Shown here piece after piece: positions 23,570 to 36,028 of a stretch of DNA of 64,000 bases. This stretch comes from Cymbidium sinense. Taxonomy: Eukaryota; Streptophyta; Magnoliopsida; Asparagales; Orchidaceae. Positions within the stretch are counted from its first letter, which is position 1. Each line of letters begins with the position of its first letter. The notes under the pieces were generated by a model that was given only the letters and a program-made list of their open reading frames with translations, made no database searches and was not told where the DNA came from. The stretch is taken from NCBI GenBank assembly GCA_021442155.1, contig CM038216.1, forward strand, positions 85,346,945 to 85,410,944, in the 5' to 3' direction. Position numbers and translations under genes: made by a program.

Positions 23570-25562
23570 TTTCATCCTATGTTTTTCCCTAATTACAACT
23601 TGTATTACTTTGTTTTATCTGTATGGTCATCTTTTGTTTATTGTTGTTGCTCCTCTTCATTTTGCTGATGCATTTCCCTGATAATCTTTTCTAGTTCTAT
23701 TGTGATCTCTATAGCATCTACTGCTGGCTTTCTGCTAATTATCCAATCTTTTATTGGGGTCTTACTGTATATGTTGTTTCCTTTGATAATGGAAATGTGC
23801 TTCCTGTTTTCCTAATCTGCTGGATGGAGATGTCTTATTTTCTGATCTGCAGGGACGGACTGCTTGCCATCAATACTATTTTTTGGGACTTACTATATTT
23901 TGCTTTTTTTTTCACAATTGAGACTGTTTCTTGTCTCTTTTTCCAGTTGCCTATTCTCAAACTAATTTTTTTTATTCTGGCTAATTGTATTGGAGGCTCA
24001 TGTCTTTGTTGCTACAGTTGTTGGTTTGCTATGATTTGCATAGCTTCATGGTGGGCCCTTCTTTATTTGTATCTTCCCTCTTAAATAGGGTTGTGGCTCC
24101 TGTTTTGGTCACCAACTCCCCTTCCTCAACCTGTAAGGGAAGAATGTTTAATTTACCTGTTATTATTACTATTTCTTTGCAATATTGGATTTGCTTCTTG
24201 CCTTCCTTTCATCCTGATTTTAATGATGATGTTGGATTAGATGCTAGTTTGCTTTCCCTTATCTTGAAGGATTTTAATGATTGTTTTCTTCTGATTCCCA
24301 TTTTAGGTCTATGTAATGCTTCTATTACTGACAGGACTACCCTCTGTTGGGTGCAATATTTGGTTTGCTATCTTGGTTTGTGGTCTTGGTTATTGGCTGA
24401 ATAGATTATCGAGTTTTATGCCCAGTAAGCTGCTTCTAGGGTTGTTTCTCTGAATATTTTTTGTGTTGTTTGCGGTGGGGTGCAGCTTATCACCTGCGGC
24501 TTATGGTCTATCTAATCTGCTTTTGCATTCCCATCTTGGTTCTATTATGACTTGTGCAGTTCCTATTATGTTGATGCTATTAACTTGGTGTTTATTAACT
24601 TCTACATTGTTTATTCTGAATGGGTATCCTTTTATGGGCTGTATTCTTGGGTTGTATTCCTGGCCTGTAGGTTTCATATGATTTGGGATGGTGTTATTTG
24701 CATGCTAATTGATATGCTTAGCAAGATTTCAGCTGGCTTCTCAGCCTGTTGTCTATTATTTCTATCTTCTGCTTGGCCTTTTCTGCTGTGCACTTGTGGT
24801 GGGTTTTCCTGCTGGCTTAATTTTACTCTTGGATCTGGTATTAATAAGGTGGATGTGGCCAAGATGGTTCATTTTTATATGGGTAGGGATTCTCATGCTA
24901 TGGTGACTATAGTGGTGATACTTATCCCCATTCTGCTCTTTACTGTCTCCTTTTCTATAGTGTATATGGCTTTGTTTAGGTTTGCAGGTACAAAGGCTCA
25001 TAAGACTTTCAACAAATGGCTGCTATCTTCCCACAAGTTTGTAGGTTATGATGGCTGTGATGATTTCATTCCTTTTTGGTTTGGCAGTAGCTCTTGTGAT
25101 GTAACCCTTCCGCTGAAATTTGGATGCTCATATCTGCATCTGCCCCAATTTGGTGTGACTGAGCCTAAGCCTTCTCTCACACACTTCTTTATAATTTTTC
25201 TAAGTTTATGCTGCTTTTACCTTCCACTTTATTTGTATTACTCTAATTGTGCTAATTTTTATCTTTCTACATATTTCTAGATGCATTTTTCTCTTTCTCT
25301 TGCAGGTTTGCTCCCTAGTGGCATGCATTCTCTCATCCTGATGAGCTTTGGCCTAGATCTATCCATTGGCTTCTCTATGTTAATCATTTTGTATCTTTTG
25401 CTTTCATTTTCTCTTTTAATTTACTTTTAGATGTACTTAGATAGGAGATTTACTCTCTAGGCTGATTGTAGCTCTTTGAGCAGTAGTTTTAGAGTTTATC
25501 CCCTCTTAAGGATCTTGTATCCTTCTTTTTGTGCCAATAAAATTCCCCCTATATCGGATTTC
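23570..25562 (+). other. LINE-3 3'UTR
   Basis: About 2 kb of T/G-rich sequence. One copy of the ~650 bp segment that is duplicated in LINE-4 lies near 24,150-24,460 (start CTGTTATTATTACTATTTCT; end GAGTTTTATGCCCAGTAAGC). The terminal part shares TGTACTTAGATAGG, TTGAGCAGTAG and AATAAAATTCCCCCTA with LINE-4. A 242-codon open frame (24,552-25,280) is hydrophobic and has no family signature. Confidence 0.78.
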
Positions 25563-25578
25563 AAAAAAAAAAAAAAAA

Positions 25579-25610
25579 CCCTAAACCCTAAACCCTAAAA
25601 ACCTAAAAAC
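25579..25610 (+). repeat. Short (CCCTAAA) array at the LINE-3 3' junction
   Basis: Three to four heptamers directly follow the A-tail, then an AT-rich block starts. LINE-3 therefore sits at an array/block boundary. Confidence 0.85.
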
Positions 25611-26441
25611 CTAATCCTAAACTAAATAAAACCTAAAAATAAAATAAATAAAAAACCTAAGCCTAAATAAAATAAAAAAATAAAATAAAATAAAAAACTA
25701 AGATAAAACCTAAACCTAAAATAAAATAAAATAAAATAAAAATAAACTAAAATAAAATAAAAAAATTAAAACTAAATTAAAAAATAAAATAAACTTAAAA
25801 AATCTAAATAAAATAAAACTAAATGTAAGATAAAAATAAAATAAACCCAAAATAAAATAAAATAAAAACCTAAACCTAAAAAATAAATCTAAAAATAAAT
25901 AATAAATAAAACCTAAACCCAAAACTAAAAAAAAAACTAAACCTAAAATAAAAATAAAATAAACAAAGTAAAATAAACTTAAACTTAAACTAAAATAAGC
26001 TAAACTAAAATAAATAAAACCAAAACTTAAACCTAAAATAAACTAAACCTAAACCTAAACCTAAACTAAATAAAATAAACAAAACTAAAAATAAACATTA
26101 ACCTAAATTAAAAAATAAAATCTACAAACAAAGCTTAAATAAAAACTTAAACCTAAACCTAAAAAATAAAATAAAAACCTAAACCTAAATCTAAAAATAA
26201 AAAATAAAATATAAACTTAAAAATAAAATAAAAATTAAACTCAATTACACAAATAAACCTAAAAAATAAACAAAAATTAAAAACCTAAACTAAAATAAAG
26301 AAACCTAAATTATATAGAATATACTAAATAAAAATAAAAATAAACATAAATAAAAATTTAAAAAATAAAATAAACTAAAAGAAATCATAAATAAACTAAA
26401 TAATCCTAAACCTACCATTTACTTAATTTTTAAAAAAAATC
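25611..26441 (+). repeat. AT-rich block G with terminal motif
   Basis: About 830 bp, colinear with block B. It ends CCTACCATTTACTTAATTTT plus an A-run (about 26,410-26,441). The minus-strand Phe/Leu/Tyr frame here comes from A-rich repeats and is not a gene. Confidence 0.8.
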
Positions 26442-26641
26442 CTAAACCCTAAATCCTAAACACTAAATGCTAAACCTGAACCCTAAATCTAACCCCCCTA
26501 AACCCTAAACCCTAAAGCCTAAAAAATCCTAAACCCTAAACTTCAAACCGTAAACCCTAAACCATAAACCCTAAACCCTAACCCTAACCCTAAACGCTAA
26601 ACCCTAAAAGCATTAACCCTAATACCCTAAACCCTAAACCT
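26442..26641 (+). repeat. (CCCTAAA)n array left of the P0 retropseudogene
   Basis: About 200 bp of telomere-like repeats, with several exact tandem units close to the pseudogene 5' junction. Confidence 0.9.
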
Positions 26642-27526
26642 CGGTTGAGCTAATTTTTATGAAAGGTGATCTTAATGATGTGAGTGAAGAGGTTGTGAAA
26701 TACAAAGTTGGTGCTCCTGCCCGTGTTGGCCTTATTGCACCTATTCATGTTGTGGTTCCTCCAGGCAACATTGGTATGGATCCTTCACAAACTTCTTTAT
26801 TCTATGTTCTCAATATCCCAACTAAGATCAACAAGGGTACTGTTGAATTTATCACCCCGATTAAGCTAATTAGAAAAGGCGATGTGGTGGGATCCTCAGA
26901 GGCTGCACTCCTCAATAAGCTAGGGATTAGGCCATTCTCTTATGGCCTTGTCATCTAATCTGTGTATGATGATGGATTGGTTTTCAGTCCTGAGGTACTT
27001 GACCTCACTAAACATGATCTCATCGAGAAGTTTTTGATAGGCCATTCAATGGTCACTTCTCTCTCACTAGCCCTCTCTTATCCCAAACTTGCTGCAGCGC
27101 CCCACATGTTCATCAACGCTTACAAGAATGTTCTCGCCGTCACAATTGCCACTGATTACACATACCCGTAGGCCAAGAAGGTTAAGCGGTATTTGAAGGA
27201 TCTTAGTAAATTTGTTGTGGCTACTGCGCCTGATGCTTCTGGTACTCTTTCTGCTGCTGCTGCTCCAGCTATTGCAGTGGAAGAAGAAGGAAGAGCCTGA
27301 GGAATCTGATGATGATATGGGATTTTTTGTTTACAAAGCTTTGTTGGCCTTCTATGAAATAAAATATTATTGTCTCTGAGAGTTAAATTATTTTGTGAAA
27401 TACTATTTTTGTGAATTTTTCAATTACATTTTATTTTATCCTATTTTATTAGTTGTTAGAGGATAATGTCTTGCATATTTTGGTAATTTCTTATTTGTTA
27501 TGAAATCATTTGAGTTTGAAAAAAAA
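26642..27526 (+). pseudogene. Ribosomal protein P0 (uL10) retropseudogene, 5'-truncated
   Basis: Encodes roughly the last two thirds of the 60S acidic stalk protein P0, which anchors P1/P2 on the ribosome. Visible are [82 protein letters not shown] and, after a +1 frameshift near 27,293, the P-stalk tail EPEESDDDMGF. In-frame stops at 26,956-26,958 (TAA) and 27,169-27,171 (TAG) fall where the family has Gln, consistent with C-to-T changes. No introns, a short 3'UTR and an A-tract at 27,519-27,526 show it came from mRNA. The A-tract joins TCTTAAACCCC-type repeats. Confidence 0.93.
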
Positions 27527-27639
27527 TCTTAAACCCCAAACCCCAATCACTAAACCTAATCCTAATGTAACTAAATAAATTAAAAAATATACCTAAATCC
27601 TAAAACCTAATAAACCTAAAGCTAAACCAAAACCCTAAG
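27527..27639 (+). repeat. Telomere-like segment and GRP leader
   Basis: A few CCCCAAA/CCTAAA units, then the leader ATGTAACTAAATAAATTAAA and CCTAATAAACC before GRP copy 5. Confidence 0.8.
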
Positions 27640-28050
27640 AATGGGAAGAACAATGACGGCAGGAACATCACCGTCAACCATGTTCACCTAGATCCGGGCG
27701 GGAGGTGAAGGCGAGGTGCGATCAGTGGTGGGAGATCTGGAGGTTGTGGTGGATGGAGGTGGTGGTAGCAGGTGGGGGTGGAGGAGCGAGAGAGGCGCCA
27801 CGTGGTGGCGAGGGAGATCGGATATGATGGTGGATCCCACACTGAGAGGTGGGTGGTTCGATGGGAACTGGACAAATTGAAGCCGATCCGAGTGCCGCTT
27901 ATGGAACTGTTTTATAGAGAGTTAGTTATCTAGAGTTTTGATTTTCTATGCATGCTAATTTTTATCAATGTCGCCTTTTAAAGAACTTGTGTTGATGAAA
28001 TCCAAAAAAAGAATTGTTGAATCTAAATTTGTTCTCTATTAAAATAAAAA
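27640..28050 (+). pseudogene. GRP retro-tail (copy 5)
   Basis: Begins AATGGGAAGAACAATGACGG at the common 5' point. The Gly-rich segment has many small deletions, so the natural frame is lost repeatedly. The 3'UTR is shortened and the A-tract is interrupted (AAAATAAAAA). A Pro/His/Ser-rich minus-strand frame across it is a shadow. Confidence 0.85.
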
Positions 28051-28385
28051 CTAAAAACCCTAAACCTTAAACTAAAACATGAACCCAAAACCTAAAACCT
28101 AAACCCTAAACCCTAAATGAAAACCCTAACCCAAAAAATAAATAAATAATAAAAATAAAACCCCTAACCCTAAACCCTAAAACTAACCCTAAACCCTAAA
28201 CCTACAACCTTAAACCCTAAACCTTAAAACCACAAACCCCAAATCCCAAACCCTAAACCCTAAACCCTAAACCCTAAAGCCTAAACTCTAAGCCCTAACC
28301 CTAAACCATAAACCTTAAAACCCTTAACTCTAAAACCCTAAATCCTAAACCCTAAACCCTAAACTCTAAATGCTAAACCCTAAAT
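28051..28385 (+). repeat. Degenerate (CCCTAAA)n array
   Basis: Telomere-like repeats with a small AAATAAATAAT patch near 28,137-28,160. Confidence 0.88.
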
Positions 28386-29098
28386 CCTAAAAACCTAAAA
28401 ACCTAAACCTAAATAGAATAAAAAAATAAAATAAAATAAAAATGTAAACCTAAACGCAAAAATAAAATAAACTCAAAAAGAAAAATAAACTAAAATAAAA
28501 TAAATAAAAACCTAAACTAAATTAAAAAATAAAATAAACCTAAGAATGAGAAACCTAAATAAAAAAAATTAAACGTAAAATAAAAATAAAATAAACCTAA
28601 GATAAAATAAAATAAAAACTTAAACGTAAAAAAATAAACCTAAAAATAAATAAAAAAAGAAAACCTAAACCCTAAACCAAAAAAAAACTAATCCTAAAAT
28701 AAAAATAAAATAAACAAAATAAAATAAACCTAAACATAAGATAAACTAAACCTAAACCAAAACATAAACTATATAAAATAAAATAAAAATAAAATTAAAC
28801 CTAAACCTAAACTAAAAACTAAAACCTAAAGTAAAAACATAAAAACTAAACCTTAAAAAATAAAATAAAAACATAAACCTAAAAATAAAAAATAAAACCT
28901 AAACATAAAAAATTAAATAAAAATAAAACTAAACTAAAAAATAAACCTAAGCCTAAACCTATAAAGTAACTAAAATAATAAACGTAAGCTAAAATAAACA
29001 AACTTAAAATAAATAAACTAAACTAAATAAAAATAAAAATAAAAATGAATTAAATTAAATAAACATTAACCTATAAGTTTACTTACTTTAAAAAAAAA
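28386..29098 (+). repeat. AT-rich block H with terminal motif
   Basis: About 710 bp. It ends with a diverged motif, CCTATAAGTTTACTTACTTT, at about 29,070-29,090. Confidence 0.78.
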
Positions 29099-29300
29099 AC
29101 ACCCTAACCCTAAAACTAATCCTAAACACTAAACCCTAAACCCTAAAACCTAAGACCCTAAACCCTAAACCCTAAACCCTAATACCTAAACCTACAACCC
29201 TAAACCCTAAAACTCTAAACCTTAAACCCTAAAACTTTAAACCCTAAACCTACAACCTTGAACCCTAAACCCTAAACCCTAAACCTTAAACCCTAAAAAC
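29099..29300 (+). repeat. (CCCTAAA)n array
   Basis: About 200 bp of telomere-like repeats, including ACCTACAACC variants, between two AT-rich blocks. No GRP copy is present in this cycle. Confidence 0.88.
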
Positions 29301-30178
29301 TTAAAAACCTAAACCTAAACAAAATAAAACCTAAAAATAAAATAAATAAAAAACCTAAACCTAAATAAAATAAATTAATTAACTAAAATAAAAACTTGAA
29401 CTAAAACCTAAACCAAAATCTAAACCTGAATCTGAACCTAAACCTAAAAGTGAAATAAAATAAAAAATATAAACTAAATAAAAATAAAATAATTAAAAAC
29501 CTAAACTAAACTAAAAAATAAAATAATCTTAAAAATAAAAAATCAAAATAAAATAAAACCTAAATGTAAAATAAAAATAAAATAAACTTAAAATAAAATA
29601 AAATAAAAACTAAATAAAAAGCTAAACCTAAACAATAAACCTAAAAATAAAAGCTAAAAAAAAATAAATAATAAAATCTAAACCCAAAACTAAAAAATAC
29701 CTAAACATAAAATAAACAAAATAAAATAAATGTAAATCGAAACTAAAATAAACTAAATTAAAATAAATAAAACCTAAACCTAAACCTAAAATAAACTAAA
29801 CCTAAACCCTAGATTAAATAAAATAAAATAAAATAAAAATAAACCTAAACCTAAACTTAAAAATAAAACTTAAAAATAAACCTAAAATAAAAACTTAAAA
29901 CATAAACCTAAAAAAATAAAATAAAAACATAATCTAAACCTAAAAATAAATAATAAAACCTAAACCTAAAAAATTAAATAAAAGTAATACTAAACTAAAA
30001 AATAAACATAAACCTAAACCTAAAGTTAAGAAATAAACCAAAAAAAACTTAAACTAAAATAAATAAACATTAAGAAATAAATTATACTAAATAAAAAAAT
30101 TTGAAATAAAAATATAAAATAAACTAAATAAACTAAATAAACCTAAACATAGTGGTTTACTTAATTTTAAAAAAAAAC
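29301..30178 (+). repeat. AT-rich block I with terminal motif
   Basis: About 880 bp. It ends CATAGTGGTTTACTTAATTT plus an A-run at about 30,147-30,178. Confidence 0.8.
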
Positions 30179-30632
30179 ATAAATGCTAAACATTAAATCA
30201 TAAACCATAAACCCTAAACCCTAAACCCTAAAACTAACCCTAAACCTTAAACCCTAAACGTACAACCCTAAACCTACAACCATAAACCCTAAACCCTAAA
30301 TCATAAACCTGAAACCCTAAACCTTAACCCTAACTCTAAACCATAAACCCTAAAATCCTAAACCTTAAACCCTAAATTAACCCTTATCTCTAAACCCTAA
30401 ACCATAAAAAACTTAAACCCTAAAGCCTAAATCTTAAACCCTAATCTAACCTTAAACCGTAAGCTAACCCTAAACCCTAAAATCTAAACCCTAAACCATA
30501 AACTCTAAAAACCCTAAACCATAAACCCTAAAAACCCTAAACCCTAAAGCCTAAACACTGAACCCTAAACCCCAAACCCTAAACCCTAAACCCTAACCCT
30601 AAAACCCTAAACAATAAAACCCTAAACCGTAA
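30179..30632 (+). repeat. Degenerate (CCCTAAA)n array
   Basis: About 450 bp. AACTAACCC and CCATAAACC variants are frequent, and exact tandem units are clearest at 30,570-30,600. Confidence 0.9.
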
Positions 30633-31448
30633 AAATCTTAAAAACTTAAATGTAAACTAAATAAAACTTAAAAATAAAATAAGTAGAAAAATATAAACCT
30701 AAATTAAAACCTAAACCTAAACCTAAAAATATAATAAAAATAAAATAAAAAGAAACTAAAATAAAATAAATAAAACCCAAACAAAACTAAAAAAATAAAA
30801 TAAACCTAAGAATAAAAAATAAACAAATAATATAAATAAAATAAACCTAAAATAAAATAAAATAAAAACCTAAACCTAAAAAATAAACATAAACATAAAA
30901 CCCAGAAATAAATAAAAAAATAAAACCCAAACTCTAAACTAAAAATAAAAACTAAACCTAAAATAAAAATAAAATAAATAAAATTAAATAAACCTAAACC
31001 TAAGCTATAATAAACTAAACTAAAATAAGTAAAACCTAAACTTAAACCTAAACCTAAAATAAACTAATCCTAAATCCTAAACTAAATGAAATAAAATAAA
31101 GTAAAAGTAAACTTGAACCTAATCTATAAAATAAAACTAAAAGTAAACCTAAAATAAAAACCTAAAACCTAAACCTAAAAAAAGAAAATAAAAACATAAC
31201 CCTAAACCTAAAAATAAAAAAAATAAAGCCTAAACCTTAAAATAAAATAAAAATAAAAATAAACTAAAAAAATAAGCATAAACCTAAACCTAAACTTAGA
31301 AAACAAACTAAACTAGAAAGCCTAAACTAAAAAATATAAAACTAAAATAAATAAACTAAACTAGTTAAAAATAAAAAAATAAAATAAACTAAAATAAATA
31401 TAAATAAACTAAATAAACCAAAACTTAATGGTTTAGTTAATTTAAAAA
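30633..31448 (+). repeat. AT-rich block J with terminal motif
   Basis: About 815 bp. It ends AACTTAATGGTTTAGTTAAT plus an A-run at about 31,423-31,448. Confidence 0.8.
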
Positions 31449-31552
31449 AACCCTAAACTCTAAACTGTAAACCCTAAACCCTAATCCTTAACCCTAAACC
31501 CTAAATCCTAAATCCTAAAACTAACCCTAAATCCTAAATCCTAAACCCTAAG
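31449..31552 (+). repeat. Short (CCCTAAA)n array before GRP copy 6
   Basis: About 100 bp of heptamer variants. The AAAGTAACTAAAT leader seen before other GRP copies is absent here, so the leader and the tail can be separated. Confidence 0.85.
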
Positions 31553-31975
31553 AATGGGAAGAATCTTGACGACAAGAACATCACCATTAACTAGGCTTAG
31601 TCTAGATCTGGAGGTGCTGGTGGATATGGAGGTTGTGATCGGAGCAGTGGTGGTTATGGAGGCGGGAAAAGCGACGGAGGTTATAGCCTTGTTGGCAGAA
31701 GAGGGAGAAATCTGAGATATGATGGTGGATCCCGCTACTCGAGAGGCCAGGATGGTTCTAATGGGAACTATAGAAATAGAAGAATGATCAATGACCGCTA
31801 TGGAAGTGTGTCTTACAATAGAGATGGTTCTAGTTATCTAGGGTTTTTGATTTGCTCTATGCGTGCTCATTTTTTTCTATGTCGTCGCTTGTGTCTTAAA
31901 GAACTTGGTCGGTTACTTGATTGATGAAATCGAAAGAAGAAATGTTGAATCTGAATTTGTTCTCTATTAAAAAAT
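31553..31975 (+). pseudogene. GRP retro-tail (copy 6)
   Basis: Starts NGKNLDDKNITIN, then two stops (TAG for CAG) where the family reads NQAQ. The middle of the Gly-rich region is shorter than in copy 2. The C-terminal segment and 3'UTR are recognisable, and the A-run is at 31,969-31,974. Confidence 0.86.
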
Positions 31976-32345
31976 ACCAAAAACCCTAAACCCTAAACTA
32001 AACCTAAACCCTAAACCTAAAACAAAACCATAAACCTAAAACCCTAAACCCTAAACCCCAAAAATAAAAAAATAAAAATTTTAAGAAAATCCCTAACCCT
32101 AAACCCTAAATACTAAAATTAACACTAAACCCTAAACCCTAAACCTACAACCCTAAACCCTAAACCCTAAACACTAAATCTCAAACCTTAAACCCTAAAC
32201 CCTAAACCCTAAAAACTATAAACCCTTGAGCCTAAACACTAAACCCTAAATACTAAAACCTAAACCCCAACCACAAACCCTAAACCCTAAAACCCCAAAC
32301 CCTAAAACCCTGAACCCGAAACCTAAACCCTAAACCCTAAACCCT
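31976..32345 (+). repeat. Degenerate (CCCTAAA)n array
   Basis: Telomere-like repeats interrupted by a short AAATAAAAAAATAAAAATTT patch at about 32,060-32,085. Confidence 0.88.
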
Positions 32346-33260
32346 AGACCCTAAAAACCTAGACCTAAACTAAACAAAAACCTAAAAAAAATATAACAAA
32401 ACCTAAATAAAATTAGAAAGTAAAATAAAATAATAACCAACTCTAAATCATAAATCTAAACCTAAACTTAAACATAAATCTAAACATAAAAATTAAATAA
32501 AATAAAAAATAAAAACTAAACTAAAATAAAATAAATAAAAACCTCAACTAAACTAAAAAAATAAAATAAACCTAAAATTAAAAGAACCTAAACAAAATAA
32601 ATACTAACAAAAATTTAAAAAAAATAAACCTAAAATAAAATGAAATAAAAACTAAATAAAAACCTAAACCTAAAAAATAAACCTAAAAATAAAACATAAA
32701 AATAAATAAAAAATGAAACCTAAACCTTAAACAAAAAAAAAACCTAAACCTAAACTAAACAAAATCAAATAAACCTAAACCTAAACAAAAATAAACTAAA
32801 CCTAAATAAATAAAACCTAAACCTAAACCTAAAATAAACTAAAACTAAACCCTGAAGTAAATAAAAATAAAATGAACCAAGAATAAACCTAAACCTAAAC
32901 TAAAAAATAAAACCTAAAAATAATCCTAAAATAATGACCTAAAACTTAAACCTAGAAAAATAAAATATAAATTTAAAAAATTAAACTAAAATAAAAATAA
33001 ACTAAATAAAAATATAAACTAAAAAATATAAACTTAAACATAAACCTAAAAAATAAAATAAAAATAAAACTAAATTAAAATTTAAACATAAACTTAAACC
33101 TAAACCTAAAAATTAAACTAAAATAAAAAACCTAAACTAACATAAATAAATATTAAAAATAAACCTAAAGAAAAATAAAAAAAATAAATTAACTAAAATA
33201 AATAAACTAAATAAACTAAAAATAACCTAATCCTACTAGCTTACTTAATTTTAAAAAAAT
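32346..33260 (+). repeat. AT-rich block K with terminal motif
   Basis: About 915 bp, slightly longer than its relatives because of an internal repetition near 32,990-33,060. It ends CCTACTAGCTTACTTAATTT. Confidence 0.78.
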
Positions 33261-33655
33261 CCCTAAACCCTAGACCCTAAATCTAAAACCCTAAACCTTA
33301 ACCTCAAACCTTAAAACTGACCCTAAACCCTAAACCCTAAAACCCTAAACTCTAAATCTGAAATTAACCTTAAACCATAAACCCTAAACCCTAAACCCTA
33401 AACCTTAAAAACCCTAAACCCTAAACTCTAAACTAATTCTAAACCCTAAGCTAACCTTAAACCCTAAACCATAAACCCTTAAAACCCTAAACCATAAAGC
33501 CTAAACATGAAACCCTAAACCCTAAACCCTAAACACTAAACTCTAAACTAACTCTAAACCGGAAGCTAACACTAAACCCTAAACCCTAAACCCTTAAAAC
33601 CCTAAAACCCTAAACCTTAAACCCTAAACTCTAAACCCTAAACCCTAAATCGTAA
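33261..33655 (+). repeat. Degenerate (CCCTAAA)n array
   Basis: About 395 bp. Two similar sub-segments with AAGCTAACC and CCCTTAAAACCC words (near 33,440-33,500 and 33,550-33,610) suggest a local duplication. Confidence 0.88.
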
Positions 33656-35130
33656 AAACCTAAAAACCTAAACTTAAAGTAAATATACCCTAAAAATAAA
33701 ATAAATAGAAAAACCAAAATATAAATAGAATGAAAACATTAAATTATATTAAAACCTAAATAAAAACTTAAACCTAAACCTAAAAGAAAAATAAAATATA
33801 AAAATAAAAATAAACTAAAATAAAGTAAATACAAACATAAACTAAAATAATAAAATAAAATAAACCTAAAAATAAAAAAAAATTGAACCTAAAATAAAAA
33901 CTATATAAAAGCCAAACCTAAAAAATAAACCTAAAAATAAATAAAAAATGAAACCCAAACACTACACTAAAAATAAAAGCTAAACCTAGAATAAAGATAA
34001 AATAAAACTAAACCTAAACTAAAATAATTTAAACCAAAACTTAAACCTAAAATAAACTAAACCTAAATCATAAACTAAATAAAATAAAATAAACTAAAAG
34101 TAAACATAAACCTAAACTAAAAAAAAACCTTAAAATAAACCTAAAATAAAAACCAAAGACCTAAACCCTAAACCCTAACAAGCTGAAAACCTAAATAGAA
34201 ACTAAATAAATCCTAAAATTAAAATTAATAAAAAAACCAAATCAAAAATAAAATGAAAAAAAAATAAAATAAAGTAAAAAATTAAACTAAAACACTAACC
34301 TAAAAAGAAAATAAGATAAAAAATAGAAACTAAACTAAAATAAAATAAATAAAAACCTAAACTAAACTAAAAAATAGAAAATCTAAATAAAATAAAAGCC
34401 TAAACCTAAAAAGCTAAAAACCTAAACCTAAACCTAAAAAGGAAATAAAATTCAAAATAAAAACTAAACTAAAATAAAATAAATAAAAACATAAACTAAA
34501 CCAAATTTAAAAATAAAAACTAAACCTAAATAAAAATAAAATAAATCTAAAATGAAATAAAATAAAAACTAAATAAAAACCAAAATTTAAAAAATAATCC
34601 CAAAAATAAAATCCAAAAATAAATAAAAACTAAAACCTAAACCCTAAACTAAAAAAAAACTAAAACTAAAATTATAATAATACAAACCTAATCCTAAACT
34701 AAGAAAAACTAAACAAAAATAAATAAAATGTCAAACCTAAACCTAAACCTAAACTAAATAAAATAAAATAAAGTAAAAATAAACCTAAACCTAAACTTAA
34801 TAATAATACCTAAAAATAAAACTAAAATAAAAACCTAAAACCTAAGCCTAAAAAAACAAAATAAAAGTCTAAACCTAAGCCTAAAAATAAAATATAAAAC
34901 CTAACCCTAAAAAAAAATTTGAACTTAAAAATAAATGCAAACCTACAAAATAAGCAAAAATAAATAAACCTAAAATAAATAATCTACACTAAATAAAAAT
35001 AAAAATAAACCTAAATTAAAATAAAAAATAAAATAAATTAAAATAAATAAAAAATAAACTAAATAAACTAAATAAACCTAAACCTATGAGTTTACTTTAT
35101 TTAGAATAAAGAAATAAATTTTAAAAAAAT
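33656..35130 (+). repeat. Compound AT-rich blocks L and M
   Basis: The block restarts twice. A first unit runs from 33,656 and is cut at about 34,165. A new start (CTGAAAACCTAAATAGAAAC) lies at about 34,190, and a third start-like word (AAGCTAAAAACCTAAACC) is near 34,418. One terminal motif closes the group (CCTATGAGTTTACTTTATTT at about 35,083). This looks like unequal exchange between blocks. Confidence 0.7.
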
Positions 35131-35320
35131 AAAAATAAATTAAAAAACCCCTAAACCCTAAACCCTAAACCCTAAACCCTAAAATCTACTACCCTAAACC
35201 CTAAAACCTAAACCCCAAACCCTAAACCCTAAACCCTAATCCTTAAACTCTAAACACTAAATCCTAAAATCTATAACCCTATAACCTAAAACCTAAATCC
35301 AAACCCTAAACCCTAAAACC
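35131..35320 (+). repeat. (CCCTAAA)n array
   Basis: About 190 bp of telomere-like repeats, with AAATCTACTACCC and AAATCTATAACCC variants that also occur at 39,570 and 39,655. Confidence 0.88.
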
Positions 35321-36028
35321 AAAAAACCTAAACCTAAACTAAATAAAACCTAAAATGAAAATAAATAAACAACATAAACCGAAGTAAAATAAAAGAAATC
35401 AAATAAAATAAAAACCTAAACAAAAACCTAAACCTAAACTTAAACCTAAATCTAAAAATAAAATAAAATAAAATATAAAAACTAACTAAAATAAAATAAA
35501 ATAAATAAAAACCTAAACTAAACTATTAAAATGAATAAACCTAAAAATATAGACCTAAATAAAAATAAATAAATGTAAAATAAAAATAAAATTAACATAA
35601 AGTAAAATAAAATAAAAACCAAAACCTAAAACTAAATAATAAATAAAATCCAAATCCTAAACTAAATATAAAAACTTAACCTAAAATAAAAATAAAACAA
35701 ATAAAATAAGATAAATTTAAATCTAAACTAAAATTATTAAAACCTAAACCTAAATCTAAAATAAACTTAACCTAAACCCTAAAGTAAATATAATAAAATA
35801 AACTAAAATTAAACCTTAACCTAAACTAAAAAACCAAACTTAAAATAAAAACCTAAAACCTAAACCTCAATAATAAAATAAAAACAAAAATAAACAGAAG
35901 AAATAAACTTAAACCTTGACCTAAACCTAAAAATTAAACTAAAATAAAAACCTAAACTAAAATAAATAAAAATAAACTGAAAAAAACCTAAACTTATCGG
36001 TTTACTTTAATTTTTTTAAAAAAAAATC
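35321..36028 (+). repeat. AT-rich block N with terminal motif
   Basis: About 710 bp. It ends CTTATCGGTTTACTTTAATT plus T- and A-runs, one of the best kept terminal motifs. Confidence 0.8.

Larger units (their letters stand above)
17712..25578 (+). mobile_element. LINE-3: near full-length plant L1-type LINE
   Basis: A 7.87 kb element. It has a GC-rich 5'UTR beginning near GAGCGCGGCGCTCTC, ORF1 with DUF4283-like region and CCHC knuckle, ORF2 with AP endonuclease, RT, zf-RVT-like region and RNase H, a ~2 kb 3'UTR, and a 16-base A-tail (25,563-25,578) abutting exact CCCTAAA repeats. The order ORF1-EN-RT-RNH is that of plant L1 elements that gained a plant-type RNase H. Both ORFs are broken, so it is inactive. 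The target-site duplication is unresolvable in heptamer repeats. Confidence 0.92.

Noticed and set aside
24552..25280. 242-codon open frame within the LINE-3 3'UTR
   Set aside because: Very hydrophobic, without motif, in a T-rich UTR and not conserved in frame in LINE-1, LINE-2 or LINE-4; explained by composition.
25716..25922. Phe/Leu/Tyr-rich minus-strand frame
   Set aside because: Translation of AAATAAA repeats; no coding evidence.
26659..27171. Functional P0 gene
   Set aside because: Two in-frame stops, a frameshift before the acidic tail, a missing N-terminal third and an A-tract mark it as a processed pseudogene.
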